From positions 1 through 64,000 of the forward strand of contig NZ_RZHG01000012.1 in NCBI RefSeq assembly GCF_003989795.1: a DNA stretch of 64,000 nucleotides, written 5' to 3'. The notes below the pieces were generated by a model. It ran no database searches and was not told the DNA's origin. It saw only the letters and a program-made list of their open reading frames with translations. The DNA is from Vreelandella andesensis. Its GTDB lineage: Bacteria > Pseudomonadota > Gammaproteobacteria > Pseudomonadales > Halomonadaceae. Shown one piece after another: positions 48,530 through 58,976 of this stretch. The first letter of the stretch is position 1; the number at the start of each line of letters is the position of its first letter. The position numbers and the translations under genes were made by a program.

Positions 48530-48805
48530 TTACCAGCCCAGGGAAAACATCGTTTCTAAATCGTGACGGGAGTGTACCTGCATCGCATTCAGCGTTTCAG
48601 TATCGCTAATGCCTTCTACCGCGTTTAGACGTTCCGTGACCAATTCTGCAAGGCTTTCAAAATCAGGCGTACGTGCAATAGCGACAAGATCATAACGACC
48701 ACAGGTCGAATAGACTTCACTGATACCATCTACATCAGCAAGGCGCTCGGCGACCGCTTTTACCTGGCCTTTTTCAGTATTGATTAAAATCACAGCGTTT
48801 TGCAT
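48530..48805 (-). CDS. Stand-alone RAM-domain protein (Lrp/AsnC ligand-binding domain only)
   Basis: 91 residues, a single alpha/beta RAM domain (AVILINTEKGQVKAVAERLADVDGISEVYSTCGRYDLVAIAR, in part) with no helix-turn-helix. Such stand-alone domains can bind amino acids or modulate Lrp-family regulators by mixing into their oligomers. It has its own position between the nuclease and HiPIP genes. Confidence 0.9.
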   Translation of the reverse strand: MQNAVILINTEKGQVKAVAERLADVDGISEVYSTCGRYDLVAIARTPDFESLAELVTERLNAVEGISDTETLNAMQVHSRHDLETMFSLGW

Positions 48806-49061
48806 AGCACCCCCAACAACAGCGTTAATAACAATCTAGTCAGCAACCTTCAGCGAGTATAACAGGCTGTTTGCTAGGGCCAAGCTCCGCTCAATAGCGC
48901 GGTCAATTGTCGCGCTCTTCATAAGGTTATTCGCACTAATTTTAAGCATGCGCTAGCATGGGTAGGAGAACTCCAGTTTAGAAGCTTTGTCGGAGTATTA
49001 GAGGTGGCTAACCACCCAACAACATAAACAAAACGTCAAACCGTGACGATAAGGAGACACC

Positions 49062-49376
49062 ATGGCTAATCAGAGCCGTCGTAAGTTCATGCGTAACAGT
49101 GTAATGGGGCTCGCCGCCCTGCCATTTGGTGCTGGCATCCTGTCGAAGACTGCTTTTGCCCAGGAATTGCCCCGCCTTGATCCCTCCAACTCAACCGCTC
49201 AGGCACTTAACTACGTTGAAGTCGCCAGTGACGCAAGCGATCACCCAGCCTATGAGGAAGGTGAATTGTGCTCAAACTGCATGTTCTTCAATGCAGAAAA
49301 CGAAGGTTGCCAGTTGTTCCCGCAAAATAGTGTTGAACCTGCTGGCTGGTGCCAGTCATGGACTGCTAAGAGCTAG
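49062..49376 (+). CDS. High-potential iron-sulfur protein (HiPIP)
   Basis: 104 residues with a twin-arginine signal (SRRKFMRNSVMGLAALPFGAG) cut near AFAQ at residue 35. The mature part has the four Cys of the [4Fe-4S] cluster, CSNCMFF...GCQLFP...GWCQSW. It is a periplasmic one-electron carrier, commonly to cytochrome oxidases or reaction centres. AAGGAGA precedes ATG. Followed by a strong bidirectional terminator. Confidence 0.95.
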   Translation: MANQSRRKFMRNSVMGLAALPFGAGILSKTAFAQELPRLDPSNSTAQALNYVEVASDASDHPAYEEGELCSNCMFFNAENEGCQLFPQNSVEPAGWCQSWTAKS

Positions 49377-49401
49377 CATTTATAGCTAATTGAGCTTGAT
49401 G

Positions 49402-49428
49402 ATTACCCCGCGCTTGCCGCGGGGTAAT
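49402..49428. terminator. Bidirectional terminator between HiPIP and spoVR
   Basis: ATTACCCCGCG (49402-49412) and CGCGGGGTAAT (49418-49428), an 11-bp perfect stem with a five-base loop and T-rich flank. It ends both convergent transcripts. Confidence 0.88.
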
Positions 49429-49438
49429 TGTTTAATTG

Positions 49439-51001
49439 TTAACTTACGTCTTTGCTCTCTTCCTCAACCGGCCACTGGTAACGGCGCGTTACCCGCCCAT
49501 CTTCCATTGACACCAAATGCACCGGAAACCCCCATAGTTGCTGCAAGTGGCGGATCACCGGATAAACGCTGCGACCAAGTGGCCGCCGGCTGTCTTGGAC
49601 ATGGTGCAAGGTCAACGAACGATCCCCCCGTATCGCTGCTTCAACAACTTGGATATTTGGCTCACGCACCGATAAGGCGTACTGGGTTGAAAGTGCCTCT
49701 CGAACCCGTCGATAACCACGCTCGTTATGAATTGCCGCTACTTCTAGTGTCTCCATTTGATCATCATCAACAATTAAGAACAGCTTGAGATCACGTATCA
49801 CTTTGGGAGATAAAAACTGCTGGATAAACGACTCATCCTTGAAGTTGCGCATGGCAAACTCAACGGTATCCCGCCAAGGGCTGCCCGCAATATCAGGAAA
49901 CCACTCCCGATCTTCCTCAGTAGGCGCATCACAAATACGCTTGATGTCCATAAAGATCGCGAACCCCAGTGCGTAGGGATTAAGGCCGCTGTAGTGCGGG
50001 TTATCAAAGCCTGGCTGATTGATAACCGCCGCATGGGATTGCAAAAACTCCAACATCAAGCCTTCGTCAACGTTACCTTCATCGTATAACCGATTCATTA
50101 ACGTGTAATGCCAGAAGCAAGCCCACCCTTCATTCATTACCTGGGTTTGTCGCTGGGGATAAAAGTACTGCGCCAGTTTGCGCACAATACGCACAATTTC
50201 ACGCTGCCAGGGCGCCAGAAGTGGCGCATTTTTTTCAATAAAATACAGCAGGTTTTCCTGTGGTTCTGAGGGGTAAAGACCGCCGCTATGTAGCCCAAGC
50301 GGGTCCGCATCGCTATGTAGGCTGCCCGGCAGCGGAGCGACCCCATTAGGCGCGTCAGGAATCGTGCGCCACAGCATATTGACCTGGGTTTGCAGGTAAG
50401 CCTCGCGTTCTTCTTGGCGCTTTACCTCTTCTTCTGCAGAAATAGGGGAAGGCCGCTTGTAGCGGTCTACACCGTAGTTTTGTAGCGCGTGACAGGCATC
50501 CAGTAATTGCTCTACCGCATGGACGCCATGGCGCTCCTCGCACTGGGCAATATACTTACGAGCAAACACCAAATAATCAATGATGGAGTCGGCATCCGTC
50601 CAGGCACGGAATAAGTAATTGCCTTTAAAGAAAGAGTTATGCCCATAGCAGGCATGCGCAATGACCAACACCTGCATCATCAGGGTATTTTCTTCCATTA
50701 AGTAAGCGATGCAAGGGTTGGAGTTTATTACCAGCTCATAGGCGAGGCCCATCTGGCCGCGCTTGTAGGCTTGCTCAACAGCAAGAAACTGCTTACCAAA
50801 TGACCAGTGGTGATAACCTACCGGCATTCCCACGCTCGCATAGGCATCCATCATCTGTTCAGTGGTAATCACCTCTATCTGATTGGGATAAGTATCTAAG
50901 CGGTACTCATCGGCGAGCCTGGCGAGTTCTTCATCGAAACGCTCCAACACACTGAAGTTCCAGTCGGAACCGGTCGCTATTGGCTTTCGGGCTACACTCA
51001 T
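49439..51001 (-). CDS. ycgB: SpoVR/YcgB-family protein
   Basis: 520 residues, the usual size. VGMPVGYHHWSFGKQFLAVEQAYKRGQMGLAYELVINSNPCIAYLMEENTL (in part), AHACYGHNSFFKGNYLF and NEGWACFWHYTLMNRLYDEG are family hallmarks with conserved His/Glu residues. It is the third gene of prkA-yeaH-spoVR, an operon linked to stationary-phase and nitrogen/pH stress; the biochemical role is not settled. Confidence 0.95.
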   Translation of the reverse strand: MSVARKPIATGSDWNFSVLERFDEELARLADEYRLDTYPNQIEVITTEQMMDAYASVGMPVGYHHWSFGKQFLAVEQAYKRGQMGLAYELVINSNPCIAYLMEENTLMMQVLVIAHACYGHNSFFKGNYLFRAWTDADSIIDYLVFARKYIAQCEERHGVHAVEQLLDACHALQNYGVDRYKRPSPISAEEEVKRQEEREAYLQTQVNMLWRTIPDAPNGVAPLPGSLHSDADPLGLHSGGLYPSEPQENLLYFIEKNAPLLAPWQREIVRIVRKLAQYFYPQRQTQVMNEGWACFWHYTLMNRLYDEGNVDEGLMLEFLQSHAAVINQPGFDNPHYSGLNPYALGFAIFMDIKRICDAPTEEDREWFPDIAGSPWRDTVEFAMRNFKDESFIQQFLSPKVIRDLKLFLIVDDDQMETLEVAAIHNERGYRRVREALSTQYALSVREPNIQVVEAAIRGDRSLTLHHVQDSRRPLGRSVYPVIRHLQQLWGFPVHLVSMEDGRVTRRYQWPVEEESKDVS

Positions 51002-51021
51002 GGCGCACTCCTCGGTTCGCG

Positions 51022-52311
51022 TTACTGCTTTTGACTCAACCGACGTTTAAACAGCTCACGAAAAACGGGATAAATATCCCCAGCATCGACAATTTGGCGC
51101 ATCGCAAACCGTTCGGGAAACTGCGCGGCGATCGTTTCATATTCATGCCACAGCGACTGATGCTCATGGGGGGTGATTTCCACGTAAGCGTAATACTGCA
51201 ACTGCGGCATTAGCTGCTTAACCAGTAGATCTCGACAAATATTCGAGTCATCGTCCCAGTTGTCGCCGTCCGATGCCTGAGCGATGTAGAGGTTCCACTG
51301 TCCGGCGGGATAGCGTTTTTCGATAATTTTATTAACCAGAGTGAGCGCGCTGGAGACGATGGTGCCACCTGTTTCACGGGAATAGAAAAACTCCTCCTCG
51401 TTTACCTCCCTTGCCGCCGTATGATGGCGTACAAACACTAGCTCTACTTTTTCGTAATGTTTTTCCAAAAACAGATAGAGCAATAAGAAAAATCGCTTAG
51501 CGATATCTTTATGGTTTTGGGTCATGGAACCAGAAACGTCCATCACACAGAACATCACCGCTTGGCTTGACGGTTGGGGTTGCGCCGATAGCTGGTGATA
51601 GCGCAGATCGTAGGTATCGATAAACGGCACCCCTTCAATGCGCTTTTCCAACCGTTCAATTTCTGTTTTTAGCTCAACAATTCTTGCCGGATTGCGCAAC
51701 ACCGAGTCCTTGCGTTCTTCTGCGGCAAGCGCCTCTTGAGCCTCTTTCAATGCCCGCTTAATCGGTGCGCGCATAGCAATACGCCGTGCGTAAGCTTCAC
51801 GCATTGATCGGGTAATGCTAATTCGCGATGGCACACCATCACGCGCTAGCCCTGCACGCACCATTTTTATTTCTTCAAGCGACTTCAACGGCTTGCGTTG
51901 CAAATGAGGCAACTCAAGACCATCAAATACAAACTCCAAAAACTCCTCACGGCTCAGCGTGAAGGCAAACTCATCATCACCCTCACCTTGGTTGGAAGCG
52001 CCCCCTTCGCCCGCGCCATCTCCGCCACCTTTACCGCTAGGGCGGCGGATTTGATCCCCCTCTAAAAACTCCTTGTTCCCAGGCGACACGGTATGTCGCG
52101 CACCGCCTGGGCCGTGCTGAAACACGGGTTCAGAGATATCTTTGGTAGGAATGGATACTTTTTCCCCTCGCTCCATATCGGTAATGGAGCGGCGGTTCAC
52201 CGCCTCCTCCACCGAGCGCTTAATATGCTTACGATAGCGTTCCAAAAAGCGCTGCCGATTGACCGCGCTTTTATGCTTAGCGTTAGGCCTTCGATCAATA
52301 AAGTAGGTCAT
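51022..52311 (-). CDS. yeaH: YeaH/YhbH-family protein (DUF444, von Willebrand A-like)
   Basis: 429 residues. Basic N-terminus ([29 protein letters not shown], in part), a Gly-rich acidic linker (about 95-115), and a C-terminal VWA-like domain with the MIDAS-type [15 protein letters not shown] and SQSSDGDNW-like [13 protein letters not shown]. It is the partner of the PrkA kinase. The gene is 20 bp from prkA and 20 bp from spoVR. Confidence 0.95.
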   Translation of the reverse strand: MTYFIDRRPNAKHKSAVNRQRFLERYRKHIKRSVEEAVNRRSITDMERGEKVSIPTKDISEPVFQHGPGGARHTVSPGNKEFLEGDQIRRPSGKGGGDGAGEGGASNQGEGDDEFAFTLSREEFLEFVFDGLELPHLQRKPLKSLEEIKMVRAGLARDGVPSRISITRSMREAYARRIAMRAPIKRALKEAQEALAAEERKDSVLRNPARIVELKTEIERLEKRIEGVPFIDTYDLRYHQLSAQPQPSSQAVMFCVMDVSGSMTQNHKDIAKRFFLLLYLFLEKHYEKVELVFVRHHTAAREVNEEEFFYSRETGGTIVSSALTLVNKIIEKRYPAGQWNLYIAQASDGDNWDDDSNICRDLLVKQLMPQLQYYAYVEITPHEHQSLWHEYETIAAQFPERFAMRQIVDAGDIYPVFRELFKRRLSQKQ

Positions 52312-52330
52312 ACGACCTCCCGATTATCCG

Positions 52331-54253
52331 CTACTGGGACTTGCGCACGCGTAGATACCACTCGGAAAGCAACCGAACCTGTTTCTCGGTGTAGCCACGA
52401 TCAACCATGCGCGCCACAAAATCCTCGTGCTTCTTCTGATCCGACTTCGACGCCTTAGCATTAAACGAAATAACCGGTAACAGCTCCTCGGTGTTGGCAA
52501 ACATCTTATGCTCGATAACACCTTTGAGCTTTTCATAAGACTGCCAGCTGGGGTTCATGCCGTTATTTTGCGCACGTGCCCGCAACACGAAATTAACCAC
52601 TTCGTGACGGAAGTCTTTCGGGTTAGAAATACCGGCTGGTTTCTCGATTTTTTCCAGCTCCTCATTCAGCGACTGACGGTTTAACAACTCGCCGGTTTCA
52701 GGGTCACGGAACTCCTGATCCTGAATCCAGAAATCCGCATAGGTTACATACCGATCAAAGATGTTCTGACCATACTCGCTATAGGATTCCAGGTAAGCGG
52801 TTTGAATTTCCTTACCGATGAAGTCCACATAACGTGGCGCCAGAAACTCTTTGATAAAGCCGATATAGCGTTCAAACACCTCAGAAGGCAGTTGCTCCCG
52901 CTCTAATGCTTGCTCCAGCACATACAGCAAATGCACGGGGTTTGCGGCAACTTCAGTACCGTCAAAGTTAAACACTTTAGAAAGTATCTTAAATGCAAAA
53001 CGGGTAGATAAGCCCTGCATGCCCTCATCGACACCTGCCGCATCTCGGTACTCTTGGATCGACTTCGCTCGAGGATCGGTATCTTTCAGGTTTTCGCCGT
53101 CATAAACACGCATTTTGGAGTAGATACTGGAGTTTTCCGGCACCTTTAAACGCGATAGTACGGAGAACTGTGCCAACATTCGTAGCGTATCGGGAGCGCA
53201 AGGGGCTGCATTAAGCGACGAGTCTTCAAGCAGTTTTTGGTAAATCTTAATCTCTTCAGAAACCCGCAGACAGTAAGGCACCTTAACGATGTAGACGCGA
53301 TCCAGAAACGCCTCGTTGTTACGGTTATTACGGAACGCCTGCCATTCCGATTCGTTAGAGTGGGCTAATATCACACCGTCAAAGGGAATTGCCCCCATAC
53401 CTTCCGTGGGGTTGTAGTTGCCTTCTTGGGTAGCAGTAAGTAAGGGGTGCAGCACCTTAATCGGCGCTTTAAACATCTCAACAAATTCCATCAGCCCTTG
53501 GTTCGCACGGCAAAGCCCGCCAGAGAAGCTATAGGCATCGGGGTCATCTTGGGAGTAAAGCTCTAACTGGCGAATATCGACTTTACCCACCAACGAGGAG
53601 ATATCCTGATTATTTTCATCGCCAGGCTCGGTTTTAGAAATGGCAATTTGATTCAACCGCGAGGGATATAGGCGCACTACCCTAAATTGGGATATATCGC
53701 CGCCCGCTTCTTTTAAACGCTTTGCCGCCCAGGGCGACATCACGCTGCGCAAATAACGTTGGGGAATGCCGTACTCCTTCTCCAGAAGTTCACCATCTTC
53801 TTCTGGTGAAAAAAGTCCTAGCGGTGATTCATATACCGGCGAGTCTTTAATGGCATAGAACGGAATACGCTCCATCAACAACTTCAAGCGCTCCGCCAGC
53901 GACGATTTACCGCCCCCTACCGGCCCTAACAAGTAGAGAATTTGCTTGCGCTCTTCAAGCCCCTGCGCAGCATGACGGAAGTAGGCCACAATCTGCTCGA
54001 TGGCTTCTTCCATGCCATGAAATTCAGCAAACGCAGGGTAGCGGCGAATCACCTTATTCGAAAAAATGCGTGATAGACGCGGGTCTTTCGCCGTGTCGAT
54101 CACTTCAGGTTCGCCAATAGCTTCCAGCATGCGCTCGGAGGCGCTGGCATAAACCTTTGGGTCACGGCGACAAAGCGCTAGATACTCCTCAAGGCTCATG
54201 TCCTCTTGCTGAACGCGGGCAAACCGGTCTTGAACGTGATCAAAAATGCTCAT
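52331..54253 (-). CDS. yeaG: PrkA-family serine/threonine kinase (YeaG)
   Basis: 640 residues. N-terminal AAA+ PrkA domain with Walker A LLGPVGGGKSSLAERLK, Walker B-like GVILAHSNESEW and C-terminal kinase-like domain (DENLKDTDPRAKSIQEYRD-like VYDGENLKDTD onward). In E. coli YeaG is a starvation-response kinase. It is the first gene of the operon; a long 277-bp upstream region probably holds a stress promoter, but I cannot fix boxes. Confidence 0.95.
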   Translation of the reverse strand: MSIFDHVQDRFARVQQEDMSLEEYLALCRRDPKVYASASERMLEAIGEPEVIDTAKDPRLSRIFSNKVIRRYPAFAEFHGMEEAIEQIVAYFRHAAQGLEERKQILYLLGPVGGGKSSLAERLKLLMERIPFYAIKDSPVYESPLGLFSPEEDGELLEKEYGIPQRYLRSVMSPWAAKRLKEAGGDISQFRVVRLYPSRLNQIAISKTEPGDENNQDISSLVGKVDIRQLELYSQDDPDAYSFSGGLCRANQGLMEFVEMFKAPIKVLHPLLTATQEGNYNPTEGMGAIPFDGVILAHSNESEWQAFRNNRNNEAFLDRVYIVKVPYCLRVSEEIKIYQKLLEDSSLNAAPCAPDTLRMLAQFSVLSRLKVPENSSIYSKMRVYDGENLKDTDPRAKSIQEYRDAAGVDEGMQGLSTRFAFKILSKVFNFDGTEVAANPVHLLYVLEQALEREQLPSEVFERYIGFIKEFLAPRYVDFIGKEIQTAYLESYSEYGQNIFDRYVTYADFWIQDQEFRDPETGELLNRQSLNEELEKIEKPAGISNPKDFRHEVVNFVLRARAQNNGMNPSWQSYEKLKGVIEHKMFANTEELLPVISFNAKASKSDQKKHEDFVARMVDRGYTEKQVRLLSEWYLRVRKSQ

Positions 54254-54463
54254 GGAACTCTCCTGTGGCCCATCCCCCAGCAGCTACCGCCAAGCCCAAA
54301 CATCAAGCGGTGTGCAATACGAGGTGTTGCTCTATCAGCGTAGTCAGCATTAGCAAAAAGTGATGACTAAACCTTCAACGCACAATTCTTAATAATTTGA
54401 GCGCAGCACAGGAGAATAAGTTGCGTTGAATAGGCGATTGCCCTAAAAAGACGCTTCAAAACG

Positions 54464-54492
54464 CACAGCGCCGCCAGATAGGCGGCGCTGTG
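54464..54492. terminator. Very stable hairpin downstream of the threonine aldolase gene
   Basis: CACAGCGCCGCC (54464-54475) pairs perfectly with GGCGGCGCTGTG (54481-54492) around five bases. On the minus strand it is followed by GCGTTTTG and a T-run farther on. It is a likely terminator for the minus-strand aldolase gene. Confidence 0.75.
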
Positions 54493-54530
54493 GCAGAACA
54501 ACACGTTTAACAGATGTTATTTAGTCCGTA

Positions 54531-55574
54531 TTACTCCAGCACTTCTTTTACATCTGCCAAGAGTTGATCCAGTAATTCAACGGTGGTGTTCCAAGCACAG
54601 ACAAAGCGCGCCCCACCAGCCCCAATGAAGGTATAGAAGTTCCAGCCTTTAGCTTTCAACGCCTCTATCGCATGAGGAGGAAATTCAACGAAGACACTAT
54701 TGGCCTGTGTAGGAAACATCAGTGTAACGCCGGGCAGCGCCTGTAGCCCTTCTGATAAATAACGTGCCATGGCATTGGCATGTTGAGCGTTGGTTAACCA
54801 CGCACCGCTTTCCAACAACCCTAGCCATGGGGCGGAAACAAAGCGCATTTTAGAAGCCAACTGACCTGCCTGCTTGCAGCGATAGGAAAAATCTTCAGCT
54901 AAATCGCGGTTAAAAAACAGAATGGCTTCACCGAACGCTAACCCATTCTTGGTTCCCGAAAAGCACAGTACATCGACACCTACCTGCCAAGTAAGCTCGG
55001 CAGGACTCGCGTTGAGACTGGCGCAGGCATTGGCAAACCGCGCACCGTCCATATGCAGGCGCAAATCATGCTTATCTGCCATGGCGCGAATTGCCAATAA
55101 CTCTTCTCGAGAGTACACCGTGCCGACTTCTGTCGCCTGAGTAAGCGATACTACTTTAGGCTTGGGATAATGAATATCACTGCGCTTAGTTACCAACGCT
55201 TCAATACCCTGTGGCGTTAGCTTCCCGTTAGCCCCTGGTGAAGTCAGCAGTTTCGCACCGTTAGAAAAGAACTCGGGGCCACCACACTCATCGGTTTCAA
55301 TATGGGCCAATTCATGACAAATGACGCTGTGGTAGCTGCGCCCCATTGCGGAAAGCGCCAGAGAGTTTGCCGCGGTACCGTTGAACACAAAAAACACGTC
55401 GCAATCGTAGTCAAACATGTCACGAAAACGATCTGCGGCGCGGGCAGTCCAACGGTCGTTGCCATAGGCTAAATCATCGGCTTGATTGGCTTCCAGCAGG
55501 TATTCCATAGCCTCTGGGCAGATACCTGAGGTGTTGTCACTGGCCAGAAATCGTGGGGTACACTCCGAGGTCAT
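54531..55574 (-). CDS. ltaE: Low-specificity L-threonine aldolase
   Basis: 347 residues, a PLP fold-type I enzyme. FASDNTSGICPEAMEYL at the start, HMDGARFANACAS with the PLP-contacting Asp, and CFSGTKNGLAFGEAILFF with the Schiff-base Lys. It splits L-threonine or L-allo-threonine into glycine and acetaldehyde. It is a single gene with its own terminator. Confidence 0.94.
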   Translation of the reverse strand: MTSECTPRFLASDNTSGICPEAMEYLLEANQADDLAYGNDRWTARAADRFRDMFDYDCDVFFVFNGTAANSLALSAMGRSYHSVICHELAHIETDECGGPEFFSNGAKLLTSPGANGKLTPQGIEALVTKRSDIHYPKPKVVSLTQATEVGTVYSREELLAIRAMADKHDLRLHMDGARFANACASLNASPAELTWQVGVDVLCFSGTKNGLAFGEAILFFNRDLAEDFSYRCKQAGQLASKMRFVSAPWLGLLESGAWLTNAQHANAMARYLSEGLQALPGVTLMFPTQANSVFVEFPPHAIEALKAKGWNFYTFIGAGGARFVCAWNTTVELLDQLLADVKEVLE

Positions 55575-55730
55575 GACGATAGTCCTTTTCTCTGACGGTC
55601 ATACGGCGCGAGCTGGGTGCCACTCGCGCCTTAAATTGTTAACTGTGGTTAACAGCCACCTTGATCAGTCAGTCTATCGCCATTTAAACGTTGGCGTCAC
55701 CCGCCCGTCTCGCCGGGCCCTGTCATCTAG

Positions 55731-57755
55731 CTAAAGAACAGCAGCAAGACGAACACCTTGATCGATGGCCCGCTTAGCGTCTAGCTCCGCCGCCTCGTCG
55801 GCACCCCCAATTACATGAAAACATACTCCCCTTTGGCTCAGGGGCTCAATAAGCTCGCGAACCGACGTCTGCCCGGCACACACCACGATAGTGTCCACTG
55901 CCAACACGTGCTCTTCGCCATCGCGACGAATGTGCAAGCCCTCATCATCGATTTTCAAATATTCGCAGCCAGTCAGGGTTTTAACGCCTCGCTGCTTCAA
56001 TGACGCGCGATGAACCCAGCCGGAGGTTTTGCCTAGGTTCTTACCTGGCTTAGAGTTTTTGCGCTGCAGCATCACAATGTCGCGCTTAGAAGCAGTTGGC
56101 ATTGGCGGTTTTAGGCCACCACGACCGTTCACGGCGAGGTCAACGCCCCACTCGTCACACCATGCCGCCACGTTCATTTCAGGATGCCCTTGGTCGGCCA
56201 GCAGCTCTGATACATCAAAGCCAATACCACCAGCGCCAATCACCGCTACACGCTGACCCACTCGCTCGGGACGCTCAATAGCGTCAGCGTAGCTAAGCAC
56301 ACTGGCATGGTCGGCACCGGGTAGCGCAAGCTCACGGGGGGTAACGCCAGTGGCAATTACCACCTCGTCAAACTCAGCTAGCGTATCGTGGGTAGCCGCC
56401 GTATTTAGACGAACGTCCACCGCGTATTTTTCAAGCATTACGCGGTAGTACCTCAGGGTTTCGTTAAATTCCTCTTTACCGGGAATTTTACGGGCGTAAT
56501 TAAACTGCCCTCCTAGCTCGCTGCGTCGTTCAAACAGCACTACATGATGCCCCCGGCTGGCAGCTGCCACGGCAGTAGCAAGCCCCGCTGGGCCGCCACC
56601 AACAACCGCTACCCGCTTTGGCGTTTGTGCAGGCTCAAGGAGCAACTCGGTTTCATGGCACGCTCTTGGGTTGACCAAGCATGAGGTAAGTTTGCCCATA
56701 AAGGTGTGATCAAGGCAGGCTTGGTTACAGGCGATGCAGGTATTGATCTCATCAGCAAGCCCTGCTTCGGCTTTACGTATCCACTCGGGATCTGCCAGAA
56801 ACGGGCGCGCCATCGACACCATATCCGCATGCCCAGACGCTAGCACGCGTTCAGCAACCTCAGGCATATTAATGCGGTTAGTAGTAATCAGTGGAATTGA
56901 AAGCGCTGCTTTAATACGTTTAGTAACGTCGGTAAACGCTGCACGCGGCACGCTAGTCACAATGGTCGGCACGCGAGCTTCATGCCAGCCAATACCGGTA
57001 TTGATCACATTCGCGCCCGCGGCTTCAATGGCCTGGCCAAGCTGCACCACTTCATCCCACGTGCTGCCTTCTTCCACCAGGTCTATCATCGACAGGCGAA
57101 AAATCAACAAAAAGCGCTCGCCCACTGCTGCACGAATGCGTTTCACAATTTCAATTGGGAAGCGAATACGCCGCTCAAAATCGCCGCCCCACTCATCATC
57201 ACGCTGGTTAGTGCGACGACAAATAAACTGGTTAATCAAGTAACCTTCAGAGCCCATTACTTCAACACCGTCATAACCTGCCTGTTGGGCTAGCTGCGCG
57301 CAGCGAACATAGTCGGCAATCTGCTGCTCTATCTCGTCACTTGAAAGAGCCCGAGGCATAAAGGGGTTGATCGGTGCCTGCAACGCAGAAGGGGCTACCA
57401 GCTCGGGTGAATAGGCATAGCGACCGGCATGAAGAATCTGCATACACAAATACCCGCCCGCCTCATGAACGGTATCAACCACGTGCTTATGTTCCGTAAG
57501 CTGAGACTCGTCGGTGAGTGCATTTGCCCCCTGAAATACCGCCCCTTCGGCGTTGGGAGCAATACCGCCCGTCACAATTAGGCTAACGCCGGCGCGAGCG
57601 CGCTCAGCATAGAAGGCCGCTAGACGCGCAAAGCCGTTGGGGGCCTCTTCTAAATTAGTGTGCATTGACCCCATCAATACACGATTAGGCAGCGTCAGGT
57701 GGCCAACGGTCAGCGGTCGGAACAGATGCGGGTAAGCGGGCGTATGGTTCATCAC
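55731..57755 (-). CDS. fadH: NADPH-dependent 2,4-dienoyl-CoA reductase
   Basis: 674 residues, matching E. coli FadH (672). N-terminal old-yellow-enzyme TIM barrel (HLFRPLTVGHLTLPNRVLMGSMHTN, in part); Cys cluster CIACNQAC...C in the C-x2-C-x3-C-x11-C spacing for a [4Fe-4S] cluster; then FAD/NAD(P) domains with VVGGGPAGLATAVAAASRGH and GAGGIGFDVSELL. It reduces 2,4-dienoyl-CoA in breakdown of unsaturated fatty acids. Confidence 0.96.
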   Translation of the reverse strand: MMNHTPAYPHLFRPLTVGHLTLPNRVLMGSMHTNLEEAPNGFARLAAFYAERARAGVSLIVTGGIAPNAEGAVFQGANALTDESQLTEHKHVVDTVHEAGGYLCMQILHAGRYAYSPELVAPSALQAPINPFMPRALSSDEIEQQIADYVRCAQLAQQAGYDGVEVMGSEGYLINQFICRRTNQRDDEWGGDFERRIRFPIEIVKRIRAAVGERFLLIFRLSMIDLVEEGSTWDEVVQLGQAIEAAGANVINTGIGWHEARVPTIVTSVPRAAFTDVTKRIKAALSIPLITTNRINMPEVAERVLASGHADMVSMARPFLADPEWIRKAEAGLADEINTCIACNQACLDHTFMGKLTSCLVNPRACHETELLLEPAQTPKRVAVVGGGPAGLATAVAAASRGHHVVLFERRSELGGQFNYARKIPGKEEFNETLRYYRVMLEKYAVDVRLNTAATHDTLAEFDEVVIATGVTPRELALPGADHASVLSYADAIERPERVGQRVAVIGAGGIGFDVSELLADQGHPEMNVAAWCDEWGVDLAVNGRGGLKPPMPTASKRDIVMLQRKNSKPGKNLGKTSGWVHRASLKQRGVKTLTGCEYLKIDDEGLHIRRDGEEHVLAVDTIVVCAGQTSVRELIEPLSQRGVCFHVIGGADEAAELDAKRAIDQGVRLAAVL

Positions 57756-58016
57756 GGCACTCCTTTATATTGTTAGGCTTTATAGTGTTGTACGAAAACT
57801 GCCTGCGCTCGCCGACTTTTCGTACTCTATCCAGAACGTCTTGTTAAGAATATTCAAACAAGCGTATGACATACGCTGCCTGACGTACAGCCCTTTACCC
57901 CCCCTTAATCTGTCACCTTTTAGCAGCCTTGCGAAACCATCAACCTTTGTGGCAAAGCACTTGCTCCTCTTGCGAAAGCACGTCACATTACCAGGCTAAC
58001 GATAAGGGAACGCGCT

Positions 58017-58934
58017 ATGCCATTGATTTACTTTTTACCTCCATTGGCCACTGTATTGATTTGGTCAGGGAATATGACGATTAACCAACTGGCCGTGGGT
58101 GCCATTGCGCCCAGCAGTATCGCTTTTCTGCGTTGGCTACTAGCACTAGCAGTAATGACACCCTTTGTACTCCCTGCGGTGTTACGTCATCGCGATGAAA
58201 TACGCCGTCACTGGCCTAAACTGGCCTTGCTGGGACTACTTGGCATGGGGCTGTGGCAAGGGTTAGCCTACGTGGCAGCAGAAACAACGACTGCCACCAA
58301 TATGGGCATTTTGGCAGCCATGGTGCCGCTGCTCACCGTACTTCTAAGCGCACTGATCCTACGCGAACCGCCTACACTTGGCGGCGTTGTTGGAGGTGTT
58401 TTGGCTTTTATTGGTGTCACCGTATTACTTGGGCGAGGCAACCCTTTGTCTCTATTGCAACTGCAGGTAGCCGCCGGTGACGCATTAATGGTGGTTGCCG
58501 CTACCTGCTACGCCCTCTACGGCGTCATGTTGAAGCGTTGGGCGATGAACCTTCCCCCTTGGGTAATGCTGTATGCCCAGGTCTGCTTTGCGGTTCTATT
58601 CCTACTGCCCCCCTATTTGATGGGTCCGATGACACCGGTGGACGGCCAAAATATAGGGTTAATCCTATACGCTGGCATTCCTGCCTCCATCATTACCACT
58701 TTTTTATGGATGCGCGCGGTGCGCCAAATCGGCGCGAATCAGTCGAGCATATTTATCAACTTGATGCCGCTATTTAGCGCATTGATTGCCATGGCGTTTT
58801 TAGGTGAACAGGTCGCTGGGTTCCACTTTATGGGCGGGCTACTCATCCTGGCAGGGGTCATCATGGCGCAAACGCTGACACGCCCGTTGGGGCGCACCGT
58901 CGCGACGGATAAAACGAGCAACGCTCAGCAATGA
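58017..58934 (+). CDS. EamA/DMT-family transporter
   Basis: 305 residues, ten helices in two EamA repeats (FLPPLATVLIWSGNMTINQLAVGAI, in part; RWAMNLPPWVMLYAQVCFAVLF, in part). It is probably a small-metabolite exporter; its substrate cannot be named. It is divergent from fadH and 42 bp upstream of the GNAT/nitrilase gene, with which it may be co-transcribed. Confidence 0.88.
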   Translation: MPLIYFLPPLATVLIWSGNMTINQLAVGAIAPSSIAFLRWLLALAVMTPFVLPAVLRHRDEIRRHWPKLALLGLLGMGLWQGLAYVAAETTTATNMGILAAMVPLLTVLLSALILREPPTLGGVVGGVLAFIGVTVLLGRGNPLSLLQLQVAAGDALMVVAATCYALYGVMLKRWAMNLPPWVMLYAQVCFAVLFLLPPYLMGPMTPVDGQNIGLILYAGIPASIITTFLWMRAVRQIGANQSSIFINLMPLFSALIAMAFLGEQVAGFHFMGGLLILAGVIMAQTLTRPLGRTVATDKTSNAQQ

Positions 58935-58976
58935 TACAATAGGCTAACTTCACTCGACGGCCGGGAACCCCTGAAT

